Part shown: positions 9,700 through 17,978 of the stretch, one piece after another | Layout: every line of letters starts with the position of its first letter | Numbering within the stretch: the stretch's first letter is position 1 | DNA from: DATEAV01 sp964575425 | Lineage (GTDB): Bacteria; Chloroflexota; Anaerolineae; Anaerolineales; E44-bin32 | Assembly: GCA_964575425.1 (NCBI GenBank) | Contig: CAZNRD010000024.1 | Span: 1 to 48,921, forward strand | Direction: 5' to 3' | Length of the DNA stretch: 48,921 bases | Program-made: the position numbers and the translations under genes | Notes under the pieces: model-generated | Told to the model about the DNA's origin: nothing | Database searches by the model: none | Seen by the model: the letters and a program-made list of their open reading frames with translations, nothing else

Positions 9700-11397
9700 T
9701 CAGCCTTTGCCCCGCCGACCCCTGTCCTCGTTGCTGAAGACCCAGCCGGCGATCTCCCCCACGTCCAGCGTCTCGTCATCCGTCCACTGGTAGGCGGTGG
9801 GATAGGCCCGATCGAACCGAGAGCTGGCCTCGGTGTCCGCTCGCTGAACCCTCACCTCTGCCTGCAGTGCGGTCAACCTCTCCTGCCAGCGCGCCAGATT
9901 CGATGGCCGCAGATCCACCCAGCCGTGCTCAGCGTCCTGCGACTTCAGGCTTGGACCGCGCAGCAGCCGCTTTCCATCCGACAGCAGGATGCCAATCCCG
10001 ATCGAGAGGATCCGCTGACGCAAGGAGGCATCCTCCGTGATCACCGCCTCCAGGCCCCCGGCCAACGACTCGGGCGTGCGACGCAGCACCTCGGAGAGCG
10101 TGCCGCACAGCCGCCTGAGCAGATACGCTTCGAAGAGAAGCTTCGAGAGCCGCGGGGGCCCCAGGATCTCGAACGCCACCGAGTCCACCCCGTGCTCGGC
10201 CTCGAGCTGATGCAGCCGCGCCAGCGCCGACTGGCGCAGGAACCCGGCCCGGTACGTCGGCCCCATCACCGCCCCATCCAGAGCCGCGATGACATCCTTG
10301 CCGGTGTTCTGGCCCCGGATCTCCGCCACTACGTTCGCCGCGATTTCCTCCGGCGTGACGAACTCCATCTGGCCCAGCGTCGTGATGGCGGTGAACTCGC
10401 CCACGGAGAACAGCCCGTTCTCGCCGGTGTCAATGTACACCGACTCCAGAATCCCCTCCGCACGTCGCCCAAACTCCCCCTCCGCTGCCAGCGAAGCCGG
10501 GTCCTCAATCGAACAGGCCATGGTCGGCGGACAGTCGTAGAGCCGGATCTCCCGCCCACCGCGGCGGATCGGGCCGAAGCCGATTTCCTTCCAGCCAATG
10601 GCGGCGGTGGGTTTCACCTCCTTCACCACGGGCGGCGCCTGCGGCGTGCGCGCCAGCAGGAACAGCAGCATGGTCTGCGCACCTGCCACCGCCGACTTCG
10701 AGAGCAGCACCCGCGACGGCCTCTCCTCGCCATGGGTGTACGGGATGTTGAACCCCATGCCACCTGTGCCGCTGGTGCCCACCTTCACGTACGCCTGCGT
10801 TCCCGCCCGGCGCATCGCCTCGTACAGGATTTGCACGTGGCGCACCAACTGCGGGATGTAGAGCGAGCTGAGCAGCTGCTCGACCTCTTCCGGCCAGTCC
10901 ATCGCCTGGCCTGCGGCGATGCGCTCCCGGAGCCGATGCGCCGTCTGAAAGACATTCTGGTAGGCGACGGCCGTCGCCGTGTTGACGCAGTCGACAATGA
11001 TCTGCGCCGGCTCGCCTCCCAACCCAGGTGCCGTACCCACGATCATCTGGTACAGCAGCGACGCGGTCACCACATCCTCGTCCAGCTCCTCAAGGATGTC
11101 CGCCACCAGCCTGCGCCGCCGAGCAGCGTCGGCCAGCACCACCACGCGCGGATGAACCCCCTCCATGGTCTCCTGCCACTCGGCCCGCAGCAGTACATCA
11201 CCCCACGCCGGGACGACTTCCGTTGCAGTCCTGGGCCATTCCTGCTTCAACCGCCGCACCCCCTCCTCTGCTTCCCAGCGCCGCAGCGAAGCGACAACCA
11301 ACCTGCGCGGCTCGTGCGCCAGCAGCTCGCGACAGACCGCCATCCCCACCAGCCCGTATCCCCCAAGGACGAGTGCGCTCTTGCCCTGGATCTCCAC
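9700..11397 (-). CDS. Rossmann-fold (SDR/saccharopine-dehydrogenase-like) protein of unknown function
   Basis: 565 residues from a GTG at 11397. That start has a ribosome binding site (GGGGAGGA) and gives the N-terminus VEIQGKSALVLGGYGLVGMA, a classic dinucleotide-binding glycine motif. An ATG 54 bp further upstream is in frame but lacks this support. The middle has YVKVGTSGTGGMGFNIPYTH, conserved-looking and glycine-rich; the C-terminal part is helical. I cannot assign a substrate. It may be the last gene of the - strand operon that starts near 15100, or stand alone after a 182-bp gap. Confidence 0.6.
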   Translation of the reverse strand: MEIQGKSALVLGGYGLVGMAVCRELLAHEPRRLVVASLRRWEAEEGVRRLKQEWPRTATEVVPAWGDVLLRAEWQETMEGVHPRVVVLADAARRRRLVADILEELDEDVVTASLLYQMIVGTAPGLGGEPAQIIVDCVNTATAVAYQNVFQTAHRLRERIAAGQAMDWPEEVEQLLSSLYIPQLVRHVQILYEAMRRAGTQAYVKVGTSGTGGMGFNIPYTHGEERPSRVLLSKSAVAGAQTMLLFLLARTPQAPPVVKEVKPTAAIGWKEIGFGPIRRGGREIRLYDCPPTMACSIEDPASLAAEGEFGRRAEGILESVYIDTGENGLFSVGEFTAITTLGQMEFVTPEEIAANVVAEIRGQNTGKDVIAALDGAVMGPTYRAGFLRQSALARLHQLEAEHGVDSVAFEILGPPRLSKLLFEAYLLRRLCGTLSEVLRRTPESLAGGLEAVITEDASLRQRILSIGIGILLSDGKRLLRGPSLKSQDAEHGWVDLRPSNLARWQERLTALQAEVRVQRADTEASSRFDRAYPTAYQWTDDETLDVGEIAGWVFSNEDRGRRGKG

Positions 11398-11579
11398 GAA
11401 GTCCTCCCCTGTGGGTTCATCAAGCCGCGCGCCGCGCGGCCTTCTCAGCATACCCTACAAGGCGCCGAAAGCAAACACAAGGTTCACATCACAGAGGTCG
11501 TCACAAGAGCCGCCTGCACCATCCCGGGGCAGCGAGCCAACAATGCTGCGCTGCACGCCGACCCTCCGCCCGCCTCGGC

Positions 11580-11966
11580 TCAACGCCGTCTCGGCTTCAG
11601 CTCATCCCGCAGGGTCAGCGTCAGCAGCGCGCTCACCACCCCCACCACCAGGCTTCCCAGAAATGCCGCCCAGGCGCTGTCCACCGTGAACCCGATGTCG
11701 AACTGCTGCGCTATCAAGCCGGTCAGCCAGAACAGGCCAGCGTTGATCACCAGCGTGAACAGACCCAGGGTCAGCAGGATCACGGGGCAGGTAATGAACT
11801 TCAGCAGAGGCCGCACGAACGCATTGACCAGACTGAAGATCAATGCCATCCCCAGGATGGCCATCCAGCTGGTATCCTGGGGATGGATCCCCGGCACCCA
11901 GCCTGTCCCAACCGCTACGTAGAGTGCCACCGCGTTGATGGCCCAGCGCAGGATCAGTCGCTGCAT
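11580..11966 (-). CDS. YvlD-like phage-holin-family membrane protein
   Basis: 128 residues with four hydrophobic segments, e.g. WMAILGMALIFSLVNAFVRP and ILLTLGLFTLVINAGLFWLT. The sequence from SLVNAFVRPLLK to PVILLTLG is the hallmark of the four-TM holin-like family that includes Bacillus YvlD. Despite the name these are chromosomal membrane proteins, not lysis holins. In Bacillus yvlD sits with yvlB (DUF4097) in an envelope-stress operon, the same company as here. The C-terminus is a basic tail (KPRRR). Confidence 0.85.
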   Translation of the reverse strand: MQRLILRWAINAVALYVAVGTGWVPGIHPQDTSWMAILGMALIFSLVNAFVRPLLKFITCPVILLTLGLFTLVINAGLFWLTGLIAQQFDIGFTVDSAWAAFLGSLVVGVVSALLTLTLRDELKPRRR

Positions 11967-12023
11967 GGCTCCCTCCTGGCAAGAGAATACACCTGTGTCA
12001 TCGGCACGGCACGTCCCGTCCTC

Positions 12024-12395
12024 CTACTCCACATACACCTCGACCCGCTGGCCCTCTTCTTCATCAACGACGTCCACAATCTTTCCCGTCAGTCCCTGGC
12101 GCAGCGCTTCCGTCAGCTCTTCCACCTGGACGCCCTCCATGTCTGGAATGAAACGCGCCCCCATCTTCAGCCCGACGTTTACCAGCCCCAGCGGCAGATT
12201 CACATTCACAGACTGCTTGCCGCTGTTCATGTCGGTGATCCGCACCCGGAGCCAGCGCGATTCTCCCTGCCCGGCCGGCCGCCTGCGCTGCTCTGCTTTC
12301 TCCAGAGTTGTCAGCAGCCTGACAGCCTCCTCGGCTGTGATCTTCTTCTCCTGCACCATCTTCAGGATCTTCATTCGCTCTTCCGACCTCGCCAT
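12024..12395 (-). CDS. SHOCT-like domain protein
   Basis: 123 residues. Start is the ATG at 12395, preceded by a GGGAGGGAGGG purine run; an upstream in-frame extension lacks support. Residues 1-35 hold the SHOCT-like motif (ILKMVQEKKITAEEAVRLL), an oligomerisation or regulatory helical pair. The rest is a beta-rich domain (VRITDMNSGKQSVNVNLPLG), as in proteins encoded beside DUF4097 genes. It is the third protein in this operon to carry the same short motif. A 177-bp gap separates it from the GNAT gene, so a separate promoter is possible. Confidence 0.7.
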   Translation of the reverse strand: MARSEERMKILKMVQEKKITAEEAVRLLTTLEKAEQRRRPAGQGESRWLRVRITDMNSGKQSVNVNLPLGLVNVGLKMGARFIPDMEGVQVEELTEALRQGLTGKIVDVVDEEEGQRVEVYVE

Positions 12396-12572
12396 CTTGC
12401 CCTCCCTCCCACAACCGAGGTGGACATGAGTATCCTTGCCGGCCCCGCCTTCGTCCCCTGCCGCCATCAACCCAACGTCATCAACACAATGCCAACCATC
12501 AGCGCAGACATAGCGCCGATCCACCTCTACCAGCTCAGCGCCAGTCCTTCAGCCTCGACCTGATCGCACCCC

Positions 12573-13568
12573 TCAGGACCCTGCGTTCGGTCTGGAAACC
12601 GAACTCAGGTCGTACTCCATCCAGGTGAGGACTCGTGCTCGGCGGAAGCCCGCCTCGTAGAAGGCTCCTTCCGCGACACCAGCCGGATAATCCGCCGTCA
12701 GCAGAGCACGCCTCCTCTCCAGGCAGCGGATGGCCCGCCCCAACAGGGGCCCCTCGGCTTCGCCTTGCCACACCGGGTCCACAAGCATCATCAACCTCCA
12801 GCCGCGCGCTTCCGGCAGAGGACGCGCCTCCAGGAAGCCACGCGGCTCTCCCTGTTCCACCCAGGCCCACCGCCCGCGACCCTCGAGGCCAAGCGTCTCC
12901 GCGAGCGGTCCCGGGCGGAGTTGGTCAGCGCGCAGGGGCAGCGGCCACACCAATCCTTCCGGATGGAGTTGCGAGGCCAATCCGTAGGCAAGCCGCCACT
13001 CTTCCGGCTTCTGGGGCCTGACCGCGTCCGAGTCCAGTAGCAATTCGGTTTCCACCCCTGCCTCCCGTTCCCAGCTCGTGCGCGTCGTTCGCACCTGGAA
13101 ACCCAGTGAGCGATAGATCTTCTGGGCTGCCGAATTTCCAGCATCCACCTGCAGGATCACCTTTGCACCCCGCCTGCGCCGCACGTGTTCCAATGAAGCC
13201 TCGACGAGGGCCTGCCCGATGCCACGCCCGCGATACGACGGGTGCACGACGACATTCGCCAGCACCCAGCGCCCGGAGCCCTCCGCCACCGGCATCAGGC
13301 TGACATTGCCCACGACGCGGCCCGCCTCCTCCCATACATAGCCCTGGCTATAGGGGTATCCGGGCAAAGACATCCACAGCAACAGCCTGGCCAGCCAACC
13401 GCTCCTCCCCAGCCAGCGCATCTCGCGCAACATTCGCCGCCCTCCGGCATCCATGCCGTCCGAGAAAGCACCCTCAATCAGATCCGCCACTGCCGCCAGG
13501 TCACGAGCCTGGTCCAGCGGACGCAGACCGTCAGTTTCCCTCCGGCGGACCCGGATCGCCGCTGTCAC
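12573..13568 (-). CDS. GNAT-family N-acetyltransferase
   Basis: 331 residues. A GNAT fold occupies about residues 20-150, with the acetyl-CoA binding motif VVHPSYRGRGIGQALVEASL and the later NSAAQKIYRSLGFQ. The C-terminal half has no motif I can name and may be a second, degenerate GNAT domain. The GTG start overlaps the stop of the DUF4097 gene by four bases (GTGA), so translation is coupled. The acceptor is unknown; the operon context suggests an envelope component or protein (inference). Confidence 0.8.
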   Translation of the reverse strand: MTAAIRVRRRETDGLRPLDQARDLAAVADLIEGAFSDGMDAGGRRMLREMRWLGRSGWLARLLLWMSLPGYPYSQGYVWEEAGRVVGNVSLMPVAEGSGRWVLANVVVHPSYRGRGIGQALVEASLEHVRRRRGAKVILQVDAGNSAAQKIYRSLGFQVRTTRTSWEREAGVETELLLDSDAVRPQKPEEWRLAYGLASQLHPEGLVWPLPLRADQLRPGPLAETLGLEGRGRWAWVEQGEPRGFLEARPLPEARGWRLMMLVDPVWQGEAEGPLLGRAIRCLERRRALLTADYPAGVAEGAFYEAGFRRARVLTWMEYDLSSVSRPNAGS

Positions 13569-14671
13569 GCTTCACCCTCAAGCGCGTGCAGGAGTCCCTC
13601 AGCCTCCTCCACTCCAATCACCCCCTGCTCCAGCATCTGGAGCACCGATAGTTGCTCCTGATCGCTCACCCGGCTCCTGCGCTCCATCCACGAATCAAGG
13701 TCGAGCGACGCCGTCCAGCGACTGCGCCTCTGCTCCCCTCGCCGCGCCATACGTTCCGCCCTGCACCGCGCGCGCTCGGCAACACGGTGAGCGCGATCCC
13801 GAATCCGCTCCGCCCCGAGCCCGTGGAAACGGCCCAAGCCTGCTAGACCGGCCCCAGCCTGCGCCAGCGCCGCATCAATCTCGGCCTGAACCTGCGCCCA
13901 GAGCCCAGGATGCGCGCCTATATCCCCCACCCGCCTCGCCCCCACCCACAGATCTCCGCCGGAGATAAGCTCTGCCGCGGCCTGCGACCCTTTCATCCGG
14001 ATCTGGACGCCCTGGCCATCCTCGTCCCTCGCCCCCGGCACGTGTGCTTCCAGCACACCGCCAGCGCGCAGCCGTAGCTCCAGCGCCATCCCCTCTGGCA
14101 GCAAGCAGCTAAGATCACCGTCCGCCTCGATTGTGGATGTCGTGCCCGGCGGCGGCGAGAGCTCCACCACAGCCTCCCCGCCCACCTGCACCTTCACCGG
14201 ACCCTCGACAGCACACAGGCTCAGGTCGCCCCTCACGACATCCAGCTGGACCGCGCCCTGGATATGGTCGAGCTCGACATCTCCCCCAACCCACTCGACC
14301 TGCAGACCTCCCTCGAGCCGATGTACCGCCACATCACCTCCGACACGTACTACTCGCACCGGACCCACCCTGCGCAGGCTCACGTCGCCGGCGACTGTCT
14401 GCAAGGTCAGCGGACCGCTCAAGCCCGTGACACGGACATCGCCACCAATCGCCTGGGCCTCGACGGACGCACCGCTCGGCACGAACATCAAGCAGGCCAA
14501 ACCACATGTGACCTCAACCCCATCAGCCGTGGGCGTGAGCGACAAGTCGGCCGTGGGCGCGGCCTGCACTTCCAGCACCGTGCCCTCGCGGCCTGTCAGC
14601 CTCAGGTCGCCGCCCACGGCCATGATCCGCAGCCGCGGGCTGGCCCCCACTTCCAGCGTGATCGTCTCCAT
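13565..14671 (-). CDS. DUF4097 beta-helix protein with C-terminal SHOCT-like motif (YvlB/LiaX-like)
   Basis: 368 residues. About residues 15-170 are repeats of the type GGDVxVxxLxGxL / VxGDVxLxxVxGPV, the pattern of DUF4097 beta-solenoids. A glycine- and alanine-rich helical linker follows, then an arginine-rich stretch, and the last 35 residues hold a SHOCT-like motif (VLQMLEQGVIGVEEAEGLL). Bacillus YvlB and enterococcal LiaX combine the same two parts and serve in cell-envelope stress. No signal peptide is seen, so it is cytoplasmic or peripheral. ATG at 14671, 15 bp after the DUF2089 gene. Confidence 0.78.
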   Translation of the reverse strand: METITLEVGASPRLRIMAVGGDLRLTGREGTVLEVQAAPTADLSLTPTADGVEVTCGLACLMFVPSGASVEAQAIGGDVRVTGLSGPLTLQTVAGDVSLRRVGPVRVVRVGGDVAVHRLEGGLQVEWVGGDVELDHIQGAVQLDVVRGDLSLCAVEGPVKVQVGGEAVVELSPPPGTTSTIEADGDLSCLLPEGMALELRLRAGGVLEAHVPGARDEDGQGVQIRMKGSQAAAELISGGDLWVGARRVGDIGAHPGLWAQVQAEIDAALAQAGAGLAGLGRFHGLGAERIRDRAHRVAERARCRAERMARRGEQRRSRWTASLDLDSWMERRSRVSDQEQLSVLQMLEQGVIGVEEAEGLLHALEGEA

Positions 14672-14686
14672 GACAGCCCCTCCCCG

Positions 14687-15061
14687 TTATGCGCCTTGCA
14701 GCAGCCGCATCGCCTGCTCGGATGTGATCCGGCCCGCCGCCAAGTCATCCAAGATTTGATGGCGCTCTTCATCCCCGATGGCCAGGGTTTCTGCACCCAC
14801 TGGAAAGCCAAGGTCACGGATGATCTCTGTCAGCCGTGCCCGCAACGTGGGATACGACATCCCCAACTCCCGTTCCATCCGGTTGAGTTTCCCTTCACAG
14901 CGGATGAAGGTCTCAACAAAGGACAACTGCTCGGCACTGAGCCGGCCGAGCCGGCCGACATCGAAGTGACCCTCGAGTGTTGTGTCACAGCTCCGGCAAT
15001 GCAGGCGCGTGACCGAAAGGCGGTCACCACAGACCGGGCACTTGGTGGGCATGGGGTTCAT
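14687..15061 (-). CDS. DUF2089 family zinc-ribbon/HTH protein, likely operon regulator
   Basis: 124 residues from ATG 15061. The order is a four-cysteine zinc ribbon (CPVCG and CRSC), a helix-turn-helix-like region (GKLNRMERELGMSYPTLRAR) and a C-terminal SHOCT-like motif (DDLAAGRITSEQAMRLL). It is the first gene after a strong promoter whose start region overlaps a palindrome, so autoregulation is likely (inference). The open frame continues 45 bp upstream across the presumed transcription start, so the longer form is rejected. The family is thought to be DNA-binding by its fold; direct evidence is not visible here. Confidence 0.82.
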   Translation of the reverse strand: MNPMPTKCPVCGDRLSVTRLHCRSCDTTLEGHFDVGRLGRLSAEQLSFVETFIRCEGKLNRMERELGMSYPTLRARLTEIIRDLGFPVGAETLAIGDEERHQILDDLAAGRITSEQAMRLLQGA

Positions 15062-15091
15062 CGCTTTGGCTCTGTGTGAGTTCAACCAAAC

Positions 15092-15137
15092 GGTTGAGTT
15101 TCTCAACCCATTATAGGCTGCTATTTAAGAAAGTCAA
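15092..15137 (-). promoter_or_regulatory. Sigma-70 promoter and palindromic operator for the DUF2089 operon
   Basis: On the - strand: TTGACT (15137-15132), 16-bp spacer, TATAAT (15115-15110). Directly after the -10 lies a perfect 7-bp inverted repeat GGTTGAG-TTT-CTCAACC (15092-15108), covering the expected transcription start. A further CAACC/GGTTG repeat overlaps it (15084-15097). This arrangement is typical of a repressor site, perhaps for the DUF2089 protein itself. Confidence 0.75.
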
Positions 15138-15227
15138 CTCTCTCCTTGAGATTATTAAGGTCCCGCTTCCTGTTCCATTCCCAAGCTGCTCACCTCCACC
15201 CTGTCTGAGACCGAACGTCGGCCAACA

Positions 15228-15246
15228 CCCATTCTGGTAGAATGGG
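15228..15246 (+). promoter_or_regulatory. Extended -10 promoter overlapped by an 8-bp inverted repeat
   Basis: CCCATTCT-GGT-AGAATGGG is a perfect 8-3-8 inverted repeat. It contains an extended -10 (TGGTAGAAT, 15235-15243). Transcription would start near 15250, which supports ATG 15274 as the start of the aminotransferase. The repeat could be an operator. Confidence 0.5.
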
Positions 15247-15273
15247 ATGACTTCGCTCAGCCCAAGGCAAGCC

Positions 15274-16338
15274 ATGGCCCGCCTGTTCATCCCCGGTCCG
15301 ACGGACGTCCTGCCCGAAACTCTCGCAGCCCAGGCCCGACCGATGGTTGGCCACCGCAGCGCCGAGTTTTCCTCCCTGTTGTCTCATCTTCAGCCCGGGC
15401 TGCGCCAGATCTTCGGCACCAGTCAGCGCGTGTTCATCGTCGCCTCATCCGGCAGCGGCCTGCAGGAAGCCGCCGTCCGCAACTGTGTCGCTCGCCGCTT
15501 GTTGGTCTGCGTCGGCGGCGCCTTCGGCGATCGCTGGTGCGACATCGCCCACGCCAATGGCCTGGACGTCGACCGTCTGGAGGTTGGCTGGGGAAAGCCA
15601 CACCGCGGCGAACAGGTCGCAGCCGCCCTGCGCCGGGGTGGCCATGACACACTGGCAGTCGTCCACAACGAGTCCTCAACCGGTGTCGAGAATCCGCTGG
15701 CCGAGATCGCCGCCGCCGCACGCCAGGCACGCCCAGATATCATCCTCCTGGTCGACGCCGTCTCGTCTGCAGGCGGCGTGCCGATTGAAGCCGAGGCCCT
15801 CGGCCTCGATGTCGTCCTGACCTCGTCCCAGAAATGCTTCGCCCTCCCCCCAGGCCTTGCCCTGGCTGCCGTCAGCGACCAGGCGCTGGCACGCGCCGCC
15901 GAGATCAAGCACCGCGGCTGGTACTTCGATTTCCTCGTGCTCGAGAAGCACCTGCAGCAGGGCGAGACCCCGGCCACGCCTGCTATCTCCCTGCTCTACG
16001 CACTCGAGGTCCAGCTCCAACGTATTCTCAACGAAGGATTGCAGGCACGCTACCGACGCCACGCTGCGATGGCAGCTCAGGTGCATCGTTGGGCTGTCGA
16101 GCGCTTCGCTCTCTTCGCCCTGGAGGGCTTCTGCTCCAAGACCGTCACCGCCATCTGCAACACGCGCGGCGTCGACATCGCCGCGCTCAACGCGCACCTG
16201 AAGCGCTATGAGATGACAATCGCCGACGGCTACGGCCCCCTCAAAGGCAGGACCTTCCGCATTGGCCACATGGGGGAGATCCAGCCTCGGGACATCGACG
16301 AGCTTCTTGCGCGCATTGACGAGTTCCTGGATCAGTAG
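15274..16338 (+). CDS. Class V aminotransferase (alanine-glyoxylate / serine-pyruvate type)
   Basis: 354 residues, PLP enzyme of the AGT/SerC superfamily. It begins MARLFIPGPTDVLPETL, shows VHNESSTGVENPL and LLVDAVSSAGG, and has the PLP lysine in TSSQKCFALPPG. The C-terminal FRIGHMGEIQPRDI is typical. An ATG at 15247 is in frame, but the predicted transcription start near 15250 and the AAGG before 15274 favour the later one. It may work in serine or glycine metabolism with the PGDH-like enzyme at 37202, though the two are far apart. Confidence 0.85.
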   Translation: MARLFIPGPTDVLPETLAAQARPMVGHRSAEFSSLLSHLQPGLRQIFGTSQRVFIVASSGSGLQEAAVRNCVARRLLVCVGGAFGDRWCDIAHANGLDVDRLEVGWGKPHRGEQVAAALRRGGHDTLAVVHNESSTGVENPLAEIAAAARQARPDIILLVDAVSSAGGVPIEAEALGLDVVLTSSQKCFALPPGLALAAVSDQALARAAEIKHRGWYFDFLVLEKHLQQGETPATPAISLLYALEVQLQRILNEGLQARYRRHAAMAAQVHRWAVERFALFALEGFCSKTVTAICNTRGVDIAALNAHLKRYEMTIADGYGPLKGRTFRIGHMGEIQPRDIDELLARIDEFLDQ

Positions 16339-16355
16339 ACCGCCCGTCAGGCATC

Positions 16356-17801
16356 ATGATCCTCACGCCCGCGACGTCGCTCCGGCGCATCTTGATCGCC
16401 CTCTTCCTTCTCGCCCTTCTTCCGCGGCTCGCCCTGGCCCTGAGCTTCCTGCGCGTTCCCATCGGCCTGGACGACATGTTCCAGTACGACATGCTGGCAA
16501 GATCGCTCGTCGCCGGCAAGGGCTATCGCTGGTACGCCCGGGCCGACACCGCGCGCATCCTCCCTAGCCTGAGAAACCGCTACGCGTTGGAGCTGTCGCT
16601 CGATCACTTTCCCGAAGAAGGGCTCCTCACCACGCACCGCGCTCCCGGCTACCCGCTTCTTCTGGCAGCCCTGTACGCACTCTTCGGCCTCGGTCACCGA
16701 TTCGCCGTCACGCGGCTGGCGCAGGCATTTGTCGGCGCCAGCCTCACACCAGCAACAGCGTACCTCGCTCTCCGTCTGGGCCATGGCCGATGGGCAGCCG
16801 CAATTGCCGGTTGCGCTGTAGCACTCTATCCCATCCTATGGATGTATCCCATCGGCCTGGCCTCCGAGAACCTTTTCCTGCCGCTCGTCGTGCTGACCAT
16901 GCTGACGCTGCTGGAGGCTGCTCGCTCGCCCGCCCTCGCAACGGCCGCGGTCGCCGGCCTGTGCCTCGGCGCGGCCACCCTGACCCGCGCTCGGCAAGAC
17001 ATTCCCTCGGAGCCAGGGGCCACCCTGCGCCTGCCCGTACGCCAAGTCGCCGCATTGATCATCGCCGCTGCAGCCGTGCTTCTCCCGTGGATGCTGCGAA
17101 ACAGCTTGATCACGGGCCGGCTGGCCTACGTGGAGACATCCGTCGGCTACAACCTTTTCATCGGCTATCATCCACTCAGCGATGGCACCTTCATCACCGA
17201 GGCGGCGATTGTCCCGCTTCGATTCCTCGACGACGGCGAGCGCGATCGCTGGTGCCTCGCGCAGGCTGCGCGTCATATCCAGCAGGACCCACTGGCTGCA
17301 CTCCTGCGCCTGCCGCGGCGCCTCGCCGCATTCTGGGGTCTCGAAGACCGCGAGTTGACCTACTTCTACGCCAACAACTTCCTTGGGTTCATACCCCAGC
17401 CCTGGTTGGCGCTGTGTTACATACTTCTTGTCGCTCCCCTGATTGCTCTGGGCCTCTCGGCGCCATGCGGCATGGCACTGGCAGCCAACCGTCGCGGGGT
17501 GGACCTCAGCCTAGCGTTGATCGGGACCGCGCTGCTCGCCTACGTCCCCATCCTGGCCGAGCCCCGCTTCCATCTGCCCCTCATCCCTGTCCTGGCTGCG
17601 TACGCCGCAGCCGCCTGGACGACCCCGGGCGCTCTTCGCCAGATGTGCGAACGAATCCGCCGTCGTGATCCGGCAGCACTCTGGGCGGCGTGTGCCGTGG
17701 CCTTGCTCATCCTTCTGTGGGAGTGGGATTCCTCCATCGACTGGGAAAGGCTACGGCCGGTCATGAGCCCCGGGAGGAACCTGCTCAAACTCTCCTACTG
17801 A
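16356..17801 (+). CDS. GT39/ArnT-like membrane glycosyltransferase
   Basis: 481 residues, many membrane spans. The first loop holds the acidic GLDDMFQYDMLARSL motif expected for a C-type lipid-linked-sugar transferase. TTHRAPGYPLLLAALYALFG and FLPLVVLTMLTLLEAA are typical of the PMT/ArnT superfamily. It would move a sugar from a polyprenyl-phosphate donor to protein or lipid on the outer face of the membrane. Odd point: after LCLGAATLTR, where a membrane helix usually follows, there is a short polar stretch (ARQDIPSEPGATLR). A helix may have been lost. It lies 17 bp after the aminotransferase. Confidence 0.75.
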   Translation: MILTPATSLRRILIALFLLALLPRLALALSFLRVPIGLDDMFQYDMLARSLVAGKGYRWYARADTARILPSLRNRYALELSLDHFPEEGLLTTHRAPGYPLLLAALYALFGLGHRFAVTRLAQAFVGASLTPATAYLALRLGHGRWAAAIAGCAVALYPILWMYPIGLASENLFLPLVVLTMLTLLEAARSPALATAAVAGLCLGAATLTRARQDIPSEPGATLRLPVRQVAALIIAAAAVLLPWMLRNSLITGRLAYVETSVGYNLFIGYHPLSDGTFITEAAIVPLRFLDDGERDRWCLAQAARHIQQDPLAALLRLPRRLAAFWGLEDRELTYFYANNFLGFIPQPWLALCYILLVAPLIALGLSAPCGMALAANRRGVDLSLALIGTALLAYVPILAEPRFHLPLIPVLAAYAAAAWTTPGALRQMCERIRRRDPAALWAACAVALLILLWEWDSSIDWERLRPVMSPGRNLLKLSY

Positions 17802-17978
17802 CGGATGCCGCCATGATGCCGCAGCCTCCATCACTCGGCGTCGGTGAGGACATGATCACCAACATGCGAACCTCGCATCACCGATCCGCGCGAAACCACA
17901 CCGTGCTCCACTTCTCGATCCTCATCCCCCTGTTCGCTTCCGCCCTGGCAGCGCGCATGGCTCGCAGGTGAGAGGCCC

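Noticed and set aside
9925..11922. 665-residue open frame on the + strand
   Set aside because: It lies opposite the Rossmann protein and holin gene, is rich in Arg, His, Pro and Gln, and has no domain or ribosome binding site. It is a GC-driven shadow.
12467..12511. 14-residue hydrophobic peptide on the - strand between the GNAT and SHOCT genes
   Set aside because: Start has only a loose purine run before it and the length is too short to judge; likely chance.
17690..17971. Small + strand frame ending just before the RNA methyltransferase
   Set aside because: No ribosome binding site, and the beginning overlaps the GT39 gene in another phase; the hydrophobic tail alone is not enough.
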